64,000 bases of DNA from Saxidomus purpurata (Eukaryota > Mollusca > Bivalvia > Venerida > Veneridae): the NCBI GenBank assembly GCA_022818135.1, contig JAFMSR010000010.1, forward strand, positions 28,159,469 to 28,223,468, given 5' to 3'. A program made the position numbers and the translations under genes. The notes beneath the pieces were generated by a model. That model worked only from the letters and a program-made list of their open reading frames with translations. It ran no database searches and was not told the origin of the DNA. Within the stretch, counting starts at the first letter, position 1. Each line of letters opens with the position of its first letter. Below are positions 45,505 to 60,500 of this stretch, in pieces.

Positions 45505-48500
45505 GTGTGTTTTGATTGAATATGACAGCAATGCTAATAATTTAATAGTTAAGTTTCATGCTGCGCTGAATATTTGTTAGTGTAATTGGGCACTTTGTAA
45601 GTCAGTTACAAGAACATAATGTGATTATTTGATGCATGTCTGAAAGTAATATGAGTGAACTTGGGAAAATCCATATAAAGACATTTCATGGTAACATGAT
45701 ATATAGTATTTGCAACATGCAACATACCGACTGTAATCCAAAGAAGATCTGAGATGACAATCTTGTGTCCTAAGTTGTTTCATCTGTCTGTCTTTTCATT
45801 ATAATGTGATCACCAGGAGTAAGCTGTGCCCACCACAGTTATAATTCTTGTCCGATCTTCATAAAGTCTTTGTCACAGTCTCAAGAGAATAAGATCTTGG
45901 CCTAGTTTGATAACAAGCTGGATTGCCCATGGCATTCTAGAGTTATTGCAGTGTAATTGTTACACTTTTGTTAAATGTACACTGTACAATATCAGCCTCA
46001 TGGACGTTCTTTGTCTAATATTAGTTAAAGCTTTTCGTTATGTTTAAGGACTTATCTGAGTTCACGAACCTGCACAATTAAGACATGCTCTATTTTATAC
46101 ATGCTCACCAGACATACCCACAATGTTTGAAGGCATAATAGTTCTGATTTTCAGTCAATTTGCCCCTGCCATTATAGAGTTACAGTCTTTGATTGATTGG
46201 TAAAATCTGACCAAATTGGCACTAACCCATGTCAGAACATGAGCCACATGTATATTGAGTGTTCTGATAAACTATTAAATTTACCACAAATGTACTAGGC
46301 ATCTTTTTATGCCCCTTTAACAAAGTTTAGGGAGGTATATAGGAGTCACCTGGTGGTTGGTCCAGCGGGTGGGCAGTCTGTTGCATTTTCCTGGTCCAGA
46401 GCATAACTTAAAAACTACTGGTTGGAATTCAATACAACTTCATACATTGGTCAAGCACAATGAGAGGAAGTGAAGTGCACAAGAAACATTACTCTATCTT
46501 GACTAATTACAGAGTTATTGTCCTTTGTTACTTTTCCTTGTCCAATAACTTGAAACGCTTATTCAATACAACTTCATACAATGGCCAAGCACAATGAGAG
46601 GAAGTGCAGTGTACAAGAACCATAACTATATCTGATAATTGCCCTTCGTTTCTTTTCCTTGTCCAGAGCATAACTTGAAAACTACTGGTTGGAATTCAAT
46701 ACAACCTCATACAATGGTCAAGCTCAATGAGAGGAGGTGCGGTGTACAAGAACCTAAACTTTATCTTATCAAATTCCAGAATTATTGCCAAGAACCATAA
46801 CTTTTGTAGTATTTTTGCAAGGTATTCTGTTACCATGGTTACTACTTACTTTAGTTGACAAAGAGGTCTTCTGGGGGTATTAATCACATTTAGTGATAGG
46901 TCTAGTTTCATTTTGTTTCTGTTTGTCTAGAACCACTTGTATTTGGGATGTCCTGTTTTCATTGTCCAGTATGTCTTTCTTGAGTCCAACCTTATGTTAA
47001 TCATGAAGGTTGTCCAGACTAGCTGTCAAAAACTGCTTGGGCAGAGGTTTGGGGTGCACATTTGCCTTCATACTGAGACACTGACTTTGAATGACAAAAA
47101 CTCTGACTGAGTGTCTGGGTTCCCCCTTCTGACATGGCTGTATGAGGAAGTTGTAAGTTTTTGTGGAGGATGGGACTCTAGTATATGTACTGTTTCTTCA
47201 GACGATGGTTAGGTAAACTGTCCACCTGTAAGAAACTTAAATACTGTTAAAACAAGCAGTAAACTTTGAGAAAAATCTCAGTTAGAAGGAAAATCTCTTA
47301 AATAAAACAACACTTATTTAAGTATCATTATTTTTATGACAGGTTCAGAATATGGTACCACACAAGGAGCATGGCGGGGAGTGCTGGAAGAAGCTGACAG
47401 ACTCTCAGATTTACATGCTGAAGTGGGAGACAAACTTGTTAACAATGTTACAGTATCAATCAAACAGTGGCAAAAAGAAAACTACCACAAATCAATGATG
47501 CACTTCAAGGAAACTAAAGACCTGGAGGACCAGTTCAAAAAGGTAGTGCTTAAAACTATAAGTGTTTGTATGTAAGTAAAACTTTCCACATGTGTGGTAG
47601 GTAGGCAAATCTTTTCCTCTCTCAAACTTAAAATATATAAAAACAACTTTAAAAACACAGCCTTTTTAATAAGTCATAGATTTTGAGCAGTTGATGTGCT
47701 TCATCATAAACAGACTTATTGATGTTTACAAAAGAGTTTATGCTTGAATTTCTGAAACTATTTGAATAAAACCAAGAAATTGCAAAAAGCATGTTATTCT
47801 TGCATTTTCCAAATTACAGTTGAAACTATGACAAAATACCAGTCAAATCTCTAGTTGCGTTTGTCAAGTATAATTAATGGGACTGTCAGAAATTTTGGGG
47901 AAAATCTCGGTTCCTGTTTTCTAGTGTAAACTGATATAACATAAACTGAGACTGCATGTATATACCTGAAATATATCAGAAACAATGTATACAAACAAAC
48001 ATACATTCTTAAGATGGGGGTTTGTTGTTGCCCCTCTTAATTACTGTAAGGTAGTAATATAGAAGGAACACTGCATAATTATGTAATAAAAGTTTTAAGT
48101 GGTTTTCAATATTTGGTACTATGTGTGAGGCATCAGCAAGATACACTGCATAATTATGTAATAAAGGGGTTTTTTTGGTTGGGGGGGGGAGAAAAAAAAA
48201 GGGGGGAAAAAGAATTTTTTTCCCCCTTTGCGAGAAACCGGTTATGATCACATTACTATCTAAGCGACACTGGTTTAAAAAAAAAAAAAAAATATATTTT
48301 AATAAAATAAAATTTTTCGAAATATTTGCTACTATTGTGTGACGACCAGTCAAAAGTCAACGGTATTACCTTTGCATTTTAGAGCAATTGAATCACTCTT
48401 ACAAATATGCCGCTTTGTATTCCACGTACATTACGGAATTTTTTCGTCAGGCCTATTTATGGTTGAATATAGGCTGATTTTTGGCAAAATAATTATAGAT

Positions 48501-51500
48501 ATAGGTAATAAAGTTAACTTTCCCTAGTACACGACAAACACGCTTGTCAGTGTAGCAAATAAGAAAATAAGTTTTCAGAGAAACTGCCTTTTGGGACCTA
48601 TATCTATAGAGAAATAAATGGTGTTTTAAAAGTATGATTATGTTGAATTTTGATTATCTTGAAAACTTTGGCATACAACACAATGCAGATCTATTATGTA
48701 CCTCAGGTTCAAAAACCATGGGAGAAGAAGTTGAACAAAGTGCTAACAGCAAAGAAAGATTACCACACAGCATGTAGGAATGAGAAGAGTACAGCAAATC
48801 AGGAAAACAATGCCAGGGCAGATACTGCCATGTCATCCGATCAGGTAGGTGGTAGTATTAGATTAGAAACGCATCTTAAAACTTTATATGGTGTATAAAT
48901 TATGTTAGTGCATGAGGAAAAATGGAGCAGTTTGTCTTGTTACCATCACTTGATTTTGCTGAATTGTGAAGAAGGTTTGAAGCTTACTGTCATAGTTTCT
49001 GGTACTTGTGGTGTGGCTGTGACTGCAAAGGAGCTCAAACATGAGATGACAAGTTTTGCTACCTAAATTCCACACTCTAGTATGAAACAGAGTGTATGAG
49101 ACATGTCTCTGTTATGGTTGATTGTACAGATTTCTCACAGAAGATAATAATGATATAGTTCTCTTACTACCTTAGGATAGACTGCTTCACAGAATACTAC
49201 CAAATATTATGATTTCCAGAAGAAAAATTAGCACTATTTAGCACCATTCTATTGGTATGGATACTGAAAATTGTCAACAAGCATGGTCCTTGTGAACTAG
49301 TCTCTTTTATCACCCAAAGAATCTTTGGAAGCTTCGTTTTTCCCTGTTAAAGCTGTATTGATTGAGTTTTGTCTTAAATAGTACATCGTCATTTAGTTGT
49401 CAGTATCTAATTAATGGAAATCAATTAAGTAACCATTTTCCTGTGTAGCTACAAAAAAATCAAGGATGTGTTTAAAAGCCTTAGTAGAGTATTGAATATA
49501 AATGAAAGTGAAATGATGTTGTGCTGGCAATTTGAGACGTTAAATAATAGTATGTAGTGAAAGGAAATTTTGAACAGGTCCTTTTAAGCAATTCTGTTTA
49601 GAATATTAAGTCTGAAACACGTTCAAAAATACACAGCTAGAGAGATGATCACCAGATTTGGTCTGGCATTTTTCAGTGAACTTTTCCTCTTGTTTTTGTT
49701 GAAAAAAGTTCTGTATAGGTGATTGTACAAGCTGTAAGGCCATTTAACCATTCAGGTATAGCCCTAGCAAAGCCCCATTTCTTTAAAGTCTTTTAACTTT
49801 AACATTGATACATGTACAGAGACTTTGCTGTTGTGATGACCTTACGTATAGGCCTAATAATCAGCCAGTTATGCTTCACATGACTTTTCCAGATCCAGTA
49901 CATTAACTGTGTATCTGTTCTGTATTTCTAGATCAAGCCTGACACTGCCTCGCCACGGGTAACAAACAGGTTTTAGTTATATGAAAACTTATAAATTACA
50001 TTTTAAGGCTTGCAGTTGAGAGCATTTGTGTTTTTTTTTTTAATGTGCAGCCCAAGGTAGACCACAGATTTATACAGTCATGAGCTTTATCAGTCCGTGT
50101 TTGACCCCGTATTTGGCCCAGTTTTTTACCTAGTTTTCATTTCTTGAAAGTAAGGAGTTTGTGTCAGAAGTAAATACTTGAAATTGAAACTGATAGGTGT
50201 AAGTTTGCTATATGGAAAAGTTTTTAGATTGATGAGCAATGAACATGATAAAAGCTATAAAACATTTACATGGGTACTGGTGTACGCAAGCAGAAAATAA
50301 ATTAAAGGTGTTTTTTGAAAAATAGTAAGACAAATTAGTCTATAGTATTCATATGTATTTGGAGAAATTTTTTTGATGTAATGCCTAGTTCTATTAGAAG
50401 TGTGGTCTACTGATTGGATTGCTGATACCTTTTCTCACATTTGATTGTTTTGCTTGACATAGTCATTGAACTGCCTGTATATGTCCATTTAACACTCTTG
50501 TTCACCTTTGTATGTCTCCGAGTTATCAAATTTTGTTTTAAATTGAATGTTGATTGATTGCATTAATTAATTAATTAATTAATTAATTAATTAAAAATCT
50601 AGAGTACTACAATAATTGTATTAACAGTACTGAGACAATAATTGCTTGTCCACCAATCCTGCATGCCTGATCAGTTATGTTCCTTACAATACAGAAGTGT
50701 CTGAAAAAGACAGGCATTCATGTAGAACCAACACTGACTTTGTGCTTACACTGTTTGTTGTACGTTTGATAGGTTGAATTATTTTCTGACAAAATTGCAA
50801 AGTGCTAGTGTGTTAGTGAACTTTGTCCAGCTGTCTCTAGGCTAATAGTCAGCAAAACTTTTAGGTCTGTTTTTAAGGCTTCAACTTATTGGAACCTGTG
50901 ATGTCAAGTGTTTTTTAATTGAGATATAGGAATCTTTTGGCTTATCTGGTCAGTCTTGAGTTAGCGCCCTTGGAAAATCCTTTATTTCTCCTATTTGAGG
51001 TGAAGTTATGGCCACAGCTCATTTTAATGTTAACAGTGAAGTAATTTACCAGACGCCAGGTGTCAATCAAGTGACTTCAATACCTATCAAAATTCGACTT
51101 TACCTACGACAAATAAATGCACGTGGAAAAGGTTTGAATGGATTCTTTTGTTATAAATACTCCAACATCAACAAAGGGGTGGGGCTATCGCATCATTGGT
51201 GTCATGTCAATTGTTAAGCGATATTAAATATTATATTTTCCAGTTCTATGAACATGGATCAATCAGGTCTTCTCCATTTTCAAAAATAGGTTACAGTTTA
51301 CAAGAAAATCATTTAGGGCGCCAGTTAACCATTTTGTCTATGTACTTATTATAGAAAATATTCATGTAGATTATATCAGTACCGTAACAGGAAGTTGTGA
51401 AATATCTGATACTTCCTAATGACAGTTTGACCTTTTCTTAACCGGATAAATCAATCGAGGAAAATAGATTTTCTGACAATACAAATGTAGTAGGTTGGTC

Positions 51501-54500
51501 TACTGTAGCAGCAGCTTAGGAAAAACTTCCTGTATAGACAATGTAACATGTATGATGAATGTTGCAGTCCAGGTTGCTGTGATGAGTCTGGCTTGGTGTG
51601 TTGAAATATATATTTGCTGATGAATGTTTTGCTAGAAATAGCTAGGCATATTGTTCAGTTTGTAACATACGTTCTTTCATTTACGAGGCAAATTTCTGTT
51701 TTGTTTGAAGTATGTAAATGTCTGAGATGCCAACACCTTCAAATCTTTTACGCGGCACCAATTTATATAAATACGCCATTGAGATTGGCCTTGGTAGACT
51801 ACTCGTGCATGGTAGACAACTGCCTTCAATTATAATTACAATACACACAAAAAACAAGGTATCACAGTAAATCACAAGGGTGCTGTAAGGATCTTTAGTA
51901 AAAAGATAATCACCTTTTCCAAGGCATTGACTTAAAGTTGACAAGATTGATAAAATTGTTAATCAATCAGTTGTAAAACTCTCATCTGTTGATGCCATTT
52001 TGCATGACCTTCACAACTGCATGTTTGTGCATATTGTAAAATCTTCCTGGTCATTTAGTTACACAGGTTTTTGTGTTTCTTATAACAATAAAGAAAAAAA
52101 AAGAGATGTGTATTATTTAATACAGTTAAGAAAAAGGGGGATTTGTATTAACATCTTTAATGTGAATGTAGCAGGTATTGCATTTCTCAGATGGTTTTAT
52201 CAGAACACACAGCTGTCAGAGAGAGGGTCGGGTTGGAAAGAGTCTCAGCTGTGTACTCATAGTCCAAAACTTGTAGCAGCTAGAACACCTTTGAACACCA
52301 CAGCTTCTGAAATAGACTACTAAAAGTCTGTTGAGAATGAGAGAGGCCTTTTTTCTCTTGAAGTTTGTTTCCTCTTAAAAAATATCTCTATCAAAATATG
52401 TCTCAATCCAAGCTTATCTCAACGTATCTCTTAGAGTCAAAGGAAGAAAAAATTATGAAGATGTTCTTAAATGTCCAGAAAAGACATAAGATAATGACTC
52501 TAAGGTCTGGTGCCAGTCTACTTCCAAAATTAACCTCCGGTTACAAACAGAGGACCTCATGTAAGATATATCCTGGCATTTATGCAGCTCAAAATTCTCA
52601 TAAGAAAAGTGTTCTCAAACAGCCAGTAAATCAATAACAAAAAATTCACATAACATCAAAGTCTTAAGAGAAATGTTCAAGATCTTATATCAGATCTAAC
52701 AATACATTTTATCAGTGGAGAAATTAATCAGAAAACAAATATTTGCTGTCTCAGCAATAGGACAAACTTCCACTGCCAAGTGACATACAACCTTTCATCC
52801 TTCACAATCCAAGATAATACAAACAAAATCCCTGGACACTTCAATAAATTGATAGTCATTACTACTCAGAGATTTCTATTGATTTGGTCCTGTACAAATC
52901 TCTGGGAGAAAAATTGGAGATCTACGAATGTTTCCTTTTTCATTGGCTCATGTTTTCCTTTTCCCTTGCTGTTATTGAATATTACAAAACGGGACTTTAA
53001 ACACAGTCGGAGTGGAATTAAATTGAAGAAATCGATTCTGTAATAAGATAAGCTGATTGTAAATTGGGCTTCACTCTCTGTGTTGTTTTTTGTTAGCTCT
53101 ACTGGACGAAGTCTATGCCATGGTGGTTTGTCCGTCTGTCTGTAAACTTTTCCTTGATAATGCTATACAGGTCGCAATATTCATTTGACTTTGAGGAAAC
53201 TTTCTGATAAGGATCCCAGCGGCTTGTAGATGTTCCCATTTTGGGGTCAGTGTCACTTTGAGTCAAAGGTCAAGGTCACAGTAACCTCCGATAGCAGTTC
53301 CTTGATGTCACTCTACAGGTCACAAATTCCATTTAACTTTCATCAAACTTGCTCAGAAGGTTCCCTGCAATATGTAAATGATCCCTATTGTTTTTGGGGT
53401 CAAAGGTCAAGGTCACAGTGACTTCTGTTTGATTTTTCTTGATAAGGCTCTATGGGTCACAATTTTCATTTAACTTTCATCAAACTTGTAACATGTAGAT
53501 GATCCCTATCCATTTTTGGGTTAGTGGGTCAAAAGTCAAGGTCACAGTGACCCAAATTTTGGAAATCTTTTCCACTCAATATCTTGAGATCTACATCACC
53601 CACAGTCGTCAAACGTCATAGGATGATTAGTCTTACTGAGTAGATGATATCTTCTGTTTTTATGGTCAGTGGGTCAAGGTCACAGTGAACTCTGTTAAGC
53701 TTTTCCTTAGTAATATTACAATATTTTCACAAAATTTACTTGCAACAATCCAGTCAGACAAACCAGTAGAGCAATACTGGCCCTTTTGGGCCTCTTGTTG
53801 TCCATGAATCAGTTCCTTGCTATTTAAATTGGACTACGGGACTTGAACTCTGATGTAGGTTTCAAACTGTTCAAGCCCAGGTTAGTTCATATAATCTGTG
53901 AAACTTGATGTTTGGCTTAGTACTTCCTGTGTGATGAGTTGGTCTGGTATGTCATGTGGATAGATGAAGTCACAGTATATGAACTGGCTGCCTGTTGTAT
54001 CTCAACGCTTAAAGTTGGGAATGAAACCAAGGAAAACATTTGGTCGAAAGAAGAAAAGTGCATATGGGTTAATTTTTAAGTGAAAACTTACAAAAGTTGA
54101 CATCATAGTAACCTTTTATGGGTACATTCCAGTAATTATGTTAGCTGTTACTTTAACTGACAATTAGTGAAGCCTTGCCATTAGATACTAGTACCAACTA
54201 ATGAAGAATGTTTTTTGCAGAGCAGTAACTGTTTGTAACAATTAATACAACAAAAATTGTATCACATTGGAAATTAAAAAAAGGAGTTTTCCTTTGAACA
54301 TAATGCTATTTCTAATGATTGAATGACATGGAGCTATTATGTGATTGATCACTAGGTAGGGATAGCACTTTATGTTTAATACTTTTTGCCTATTTGTTGT
54401 ATTTAGACAGGAAGAGGGAAAAATACTGAGGAAAAAAATCGAAAAAAGTTAATTGAAATATTATGTACGCTTTTGAAACTTCAGTACAAAGATTGAGTAT

Positions 54501-57500
54501 CTCTAGCATAACCTGATATAAGAAAAGCAGTTTTCTACAAAACTGAAGTTGATCAGAAAATTGATGGATGTGTAGAAAATAAGCTGCTTTCTTGTATGTC
54601 GCCGAAGATACGTAGAAACTTGAATAAATTCATTGCTGCAGAAGGAGAAATGTTGATTAACTTGTAGCTTCCTTTTGACGAAATCCAGAAAATTTCCATT
54701 ACAATAGAGATTGGATAAGTCCAGAGCGGAACAACAATTTGGCATACAGAATGGAAAAAATGGGTCTTAGACGAACAGTTGCGCTTTACAAATGATGTAG
54801 TATTTGATTTTGTAGCAGTTTGCCCTAATAGTTCAAAATGTCTGTCAGACATGCAATGTCTTATAAGAGAAGATTTGTGCAGGAGATATAAATAGTTTAG
54901 TTTTGGTAAGGTTCTTTGAAGGATGGTTGAGTACTTGACTAAGACACAGCAGGAAAGGAGAAGGGGTGGAGAGAGGAAGGGGAGAGGCTTAAGTAGGTCA
55001 GACAAAAGATTAGTTTAAGAATTTTAAGACAGTCGTGAAACATTTAACTCGAAACTTTGAATTAAGCAGGCAGATACTTTTCCTGCCATGGTTATTCTGA
55101 TTTGTATAAAGTAGTTCCATGTTTGGCTATATATTCTTATCCAGGCTGCTGTAAGAAAGTGATATAGAGTGGATATTCATATATACACCAAATGAAATAT
55201 CATTGGGTTATAGGTGTGCATGAACAATTTTACCAATAAATTGTTCTAACTGCATAAAACCAGTATTTCAACATACTGTATATACATTTGGTTGTATTAC
55301 TGTGGAATGTATTTTTGTAAGTCGGGTTCATCCATTACACACTGACCCAACATGAAAACTTTACAGGTTTACAGGATTTACTATCCATGAGAAAGAAGCA
55401 CCAATACCTCACAATGCAGGAGGTGGAATTCAATCATTTGTAAGAATGTTAAATTTTGTCAGTTGGGGAGTGAGTTTAAAAATTAAAAATTATCACAGGA
55501 GCTTTCAGATATTAGAACATAGATTCACCTATATATTCAATTCCAAGGGAGGTAATTTAAGAATTTGAATCTTTGGAGTCTCAACTCTCGCTTTTGCATT
55601 GTGTTTTCATAAAACATTGTTGAGTTTTCTAGTCTTGACATTAGTTTCTCTCAACTGACAGCAAAAGGAATATTTTGTCTTGACAACCGATTTTGTTTTT
55701 GATAAACTGTCTGTTTTCACTATATGAATTATTCCACTTTTATGCATGATAAATGACTTTAACTTTTAGGCCTGTTATTGCCTGTGTTAGTTGTCTTATT
55801 TTATAGACTCAGAGTGAAATACATGGATTTAATATTGTGTTAAATATTTGTATAATAAAAGTGTAAAGTTTTCATTTTAGGTGAGTGTATATACTTTGGA
55901 TCTGATTCTTGCAATGACTTAAGTTTTTACAAATTGGTTCCTAGATCTTCTGATCAAATTTGGTGAATATGATATGTTTTCTTCTTTTAGTTGAAGAAAT
56001 TACAAGAGAAGCTGAAGAAATGCCAGATAGAGGTGGAGTCAACTCAGGAGAAATACAACGCTTGTTTGAATGATCTGAATGGATATAACTCAAAATATAT
56101 AGAAGATATGACAGAGGTGAGATCGCACAATGTAGTGACATGATCCATTTACATGTAGACAACAATGTTTTTAAAGTTGTAAATTTTTTAGACTACTTAT
56201 ATTGCATTGAGGTCAAGAAAGATGCATAAAGCACAATGACTTCTTCAAAACTATGAAGGAAATGATTAATACGGAGTTATTTCTCGTAGAAAAAAAACCT
56301 TGCAACTTGTGTGGAATTATCGGTTTTTGATTTGGATTGTGATTAGTGAAGAACACTGGTTTCTTGGGAAATAAAATTTGTCAGGATCAAGTTTATGGTT
56401 GTTGATTTATACTTATTTATTTACCCTCAATTGCGAAACAATTTCTTACAACTTTATATTTATCGACTGAGGATCGAACTCTGCCATATGATTTTCTTGG
56501 AATGATTGCACAATTAAAACACAGAATTTTGAAAAAATTTAAAATTGTTTTCTACAGAGTGACCTTGATTTATCTATATTTCAGGTTTTTGAAAAATGTC
56601 AAACTTTTGAGAGGCAAAGAATAGACTTTTTCAAGAAGATAATGTTTGATATACATCAATGTTTAGACCTATCAGTAGATTCAAGGTAAGATTGTAGCTA
56701 TGAGTAGTGTACCAAACAGTCCTAGTTTGAACGAGCAGGTCTTGTTCACTCATTTCGATCCAAGTATCTTTACAGTGATTTGAAATACTGCTTATTTGAA
56801 GGAAGTTCATCTGTTAAGTTGTTAACCCAAGTAAAGGAAAGCAATGATGTAGGAATGGGAGTAGTCTAATACAGATGGAACTGTCACCCTTAAAAAGTTG
56901 CTATTTGCCTAACTGTATTCTGTCATAGTCATTTATAATATAAACATTGGTATTGGCCATGGTTGGCTGTTTTAAAAGTAACATTGTACTATATTCATTG
57001 ATTTAAAAAAAAATGAGGCAACAAAGCATTTCACACTTTGAAAAAAGCTTGAGGATTCACAATTTTATGTTTCAGATATTCACAAATATACACAACTCTT
57101 CATTCCACGATAAGTAACACAGATGCTGATAAGGATCTACGTTGGTGGTCACACAATCATGGTGCTGATATGGCAATGGCTTGGCCAGTGTTTGAGGTAT
57201 GGTTCCCCATCACATGGTATCGGTGCTGGTTCCCATCACATGGTATCAGTGCTGGTTCCTATCACATGGTTTCAGTGCTGGTTCCCATCACATGGTATCA
57301 GTGCTGGTTCCTATCACATGGCATCAGTGCTGGTTCCCATCACATGGTATCAGTGCTTATACAGCCAAAGTCTAACAAGTAGCATTGACATCAGTCTAGA
57401 ATTGATGAGAATTGATAATTAGCTTAAATTAAACTAAGTATTGAATTAGATAGTTTCTTTAAAATTAAGGGTACAAATGTGATCTTGTCAAGTGCGATAC

Positions 57501-60500
57501 AGAGATTTTGAGATCATTTAGTGTATTACATAAAACAGCACTCAAGTGTTAAGATCACCTTGAAAAAACTTTGATATTTAATGAAAAACTTTTTTAAAAG
57601 TCTGGCATACTGTAGACTCTCTAGATTGTAAGTGGACTTTTCCTGTATCTACTGAGAAGAAGCAATCGCCAAGTTAGGAGAGCTTGATGCAGATTAAAAC
57701 TCCCAGCAGCATTAGTTTATCCGATTGCTTTTATATTACTGAAATACTTCTTTTGTACTTGGTTACGCTGCCCATGGATAAAAGTGAAGGTTTAAACATG
57801 ATTGACAAATAATGTAATGAAATATTATTGATTATCAATTTGTCTGAAACCGTCAGAATTAATAATATGAGTTTCCAGGGAAATAAAGCCAGACATATCT
57901 CAATTACAGGAATATTCGCCAGATTTAAAGCCGATCCACGGGAAGGAGAAGAAGATGCAGATGTCATCCTCTGAAGGGGGTATTACTATAACAAGCATCA
58001 AACAAAACCCCGACCACTTCGTACCAACCGCGTCATCCACCAATAACAAACAGAGTAGTCGTACCTCAACTCATTCCCAGCAATCTCATTCCTCACACCA
58101 GGGCTACAACAACACGGTGGCAGAGACAACAGAAACAGTTAACACAAATGCTTCCAGGTGTGTATGATAACATGGTTTGGATTTACATCTTTCTCAGCTC
58201 TTACTGTTATATGGATGTGCCATCATTGACATTTTCATTCAGCCATGATCTAGTTAGGGCATAATTTTTATTTATGCACATCTTGTTCGAAGTTGCATTT
58301 TAGTGAAAATCAAGGAAGTTCATCATTTATTATAGGCCCTACTAACACTAACTAATTGAATTCATTTTTTGCTGTATATATCTTGACATATAATTATAGT
58401 GCAAGGCTATTTTTAAGTATGTAAAAAAAAATCCCATGAATTTTTATCCGATAAAATTATTGTTTGTATTTTCTGATTGTTACATCTTTAATGTGACAGC
58501 TGTTAATCATGATATAGAGCCATTTTATCTCTTGAGTTAGCTCAATTATAACGTTCCGTTCACTGCTTTCCTTTGGTCTACATTTCTACAATAATTATGT
58601 ATTGTAAAGTGCTCTGTCATACACTTGCTGAATGGTCATTAACACTGGTAGGGATTATTCTAGCAAAGGGCTCCCAGAAAGGGACAGGGAGCACTGAGTT
58701 AGGGCAGCAAACCAGAAAAGTTACTTTAAAGTAAAAATATGTGGATTTGAAAAGGAGTAACAACTTCACAGAAAGATTTTTTTTTTAAGCTAAGATAGTC
58801 TGCTCCAAGGATTTTGTTCTGTCATATATATCCATGGTCTTAAAAATCTTCACAGATTAAACAGTTGTTGACAAAAAAAAACCTGTCATCAGTGTGCATT
58901 TCAGCTTCATATGTCTATGCATTGAGTCATTATAGTCTTTGTGTCATATCTTGTACGCATTATAAAACCATATCTTGATGTCGTAGAAATTTTTATACTC
59001 TGATGTAACTGTCATCAACTACATCTTTACTTCACCATTTACAGCTTATTCGACTCTAATTTTGGCTGGGGGTAATATATATCATCACGTTTAGATGTTT
59101 AGTGTGTAACATAGATAACATATCAACAAACAAGCTCAAGAATTTACTTATCTGATGTAAAATAGTTTGTAACAATTAAAACATACATTCATTAATTCTG
59201 TCACCGTTAAGTGACATTCCTTCAAAATATTTTCTGGTTTCAGCCAGTTTCTGGAGCTTGTAGTTTTTGTGTCACAGTGATATTTGTTGTGAGGTGTGCA
59301 CTGAATTGTCTTCCATTCAATGTATGTATGATGTATTGTCTTCCATTCACTGTACAGATGATGGATGTCCGGGGGTTTTTTGCCATAAAATTTGATGTAT
59401 TGTCTTCCAGTCAATTATTATAGAATTGTTTATCCTTGATATATGAACATAGAATAGTGAGGAATATTTATACATAAATATTGCCATTAAAAGTGACCTT
59501 TCAATTTTAAAGGTTTATGGAAAAGTTGATAGGTAGTTTTCTTTGTTTTGAGTAGAAAAAAGATCATTATTTTTCACTCGCATATCTTACAAAAGTTATC
59601 AACTTAAGTCTATAGAAATGTCTTGGACATGGATAAAGCTCATTGGATAAGCCCTGTACATAGATGCTGAAAGTAAATTTTGGTCTAAATTCACTTATTT
59701 ATGACTACTTAAAAACCTAGGCTCTTATAACTCTGCATTATTGACTGTGGTCAGTACTTGTAATAAGGTAGAGTATTGTTAAGGCATTGGTAAGATGCTG
59801 TCACTGACTAGATTTGAACCCCTAAGTCTTAACACTCTTTAATGCCCAACTTGTGACTTGTACGTTTCACAGCTGCACTATCGGGTTTATTTCTATAGTG
59901 TGTATATCTAAATGTTTAGGTACTTCTTTTTTGTTTGTCTTTATTCTTAGTTCAGTTTTTGCAAGAAGTTGTGGTATAAGCATAAGCTATAGAAGTACAT
60001 GTATATAAAAGTTTGCTGTATGTATTAAATATTCTGTCTGTTTTATTGATGGAACCTTTCTTAATTTTGTTTTGATTTTGTTCACGTTTTAAAGCACTGT
60101 TATTATTGTCATGCAACAATCATTCTATGTCCGTGTTTAAGTTGTTAGGTAGAAGAGAAAAGTTAGAAGTTCTATTTTAGAGGTGCCCAGCAGTAGTTGT
60201 CACATTGATTGTTTAATGAATGTTAGTCTTTGTGTTTTTATTGTTCTGTCCAATCTTGTGATCCCTGTAATGGAAGGATTTCAAATCAGTCCGAACAAAT
60301 GTTTGAAGATCAAGTCCATAAACCGGTACAATGTATTTCAACAGCCGTTCAGGGGAAATTTCAAACATCCTGAGAGAGCATGCTATGTATTTCAGTTAGA
60401 ATTATTGTCACATGATCATTGCGGTTTGCTCCTGTGACTGAACCCCAGATAGGAGCCACTCGTATAACTTGTAAATCTTAGCAACTTTCAGCAGGTGCTT

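Noticed and set aside
48009..48353. 114-codon minus-strand open frame
   Set aside because: Produced by homopolymer runs inside a PACSIN intron.
52000..53043. Run of three + strand open frames of 87-107 codons
   Set aside because: No domain, repetitive composition, and they do not join in frame with PACSIN exons.
54553..55005. 150-codon minus-strand open frame, the longest non-genic one
   Set aside because: Inside PACSIN intron 3; composition and sequence match no family and there is no supporting splice structure.
57123..57422. 99-codon and overlapping 70-codon open frames rich in 'SHGISAGS'-like repeats
   Set aside because: They are read through the 26-bp minisatellite in other frames; only 57076-57196 of this stretch is a PACSIN exon.
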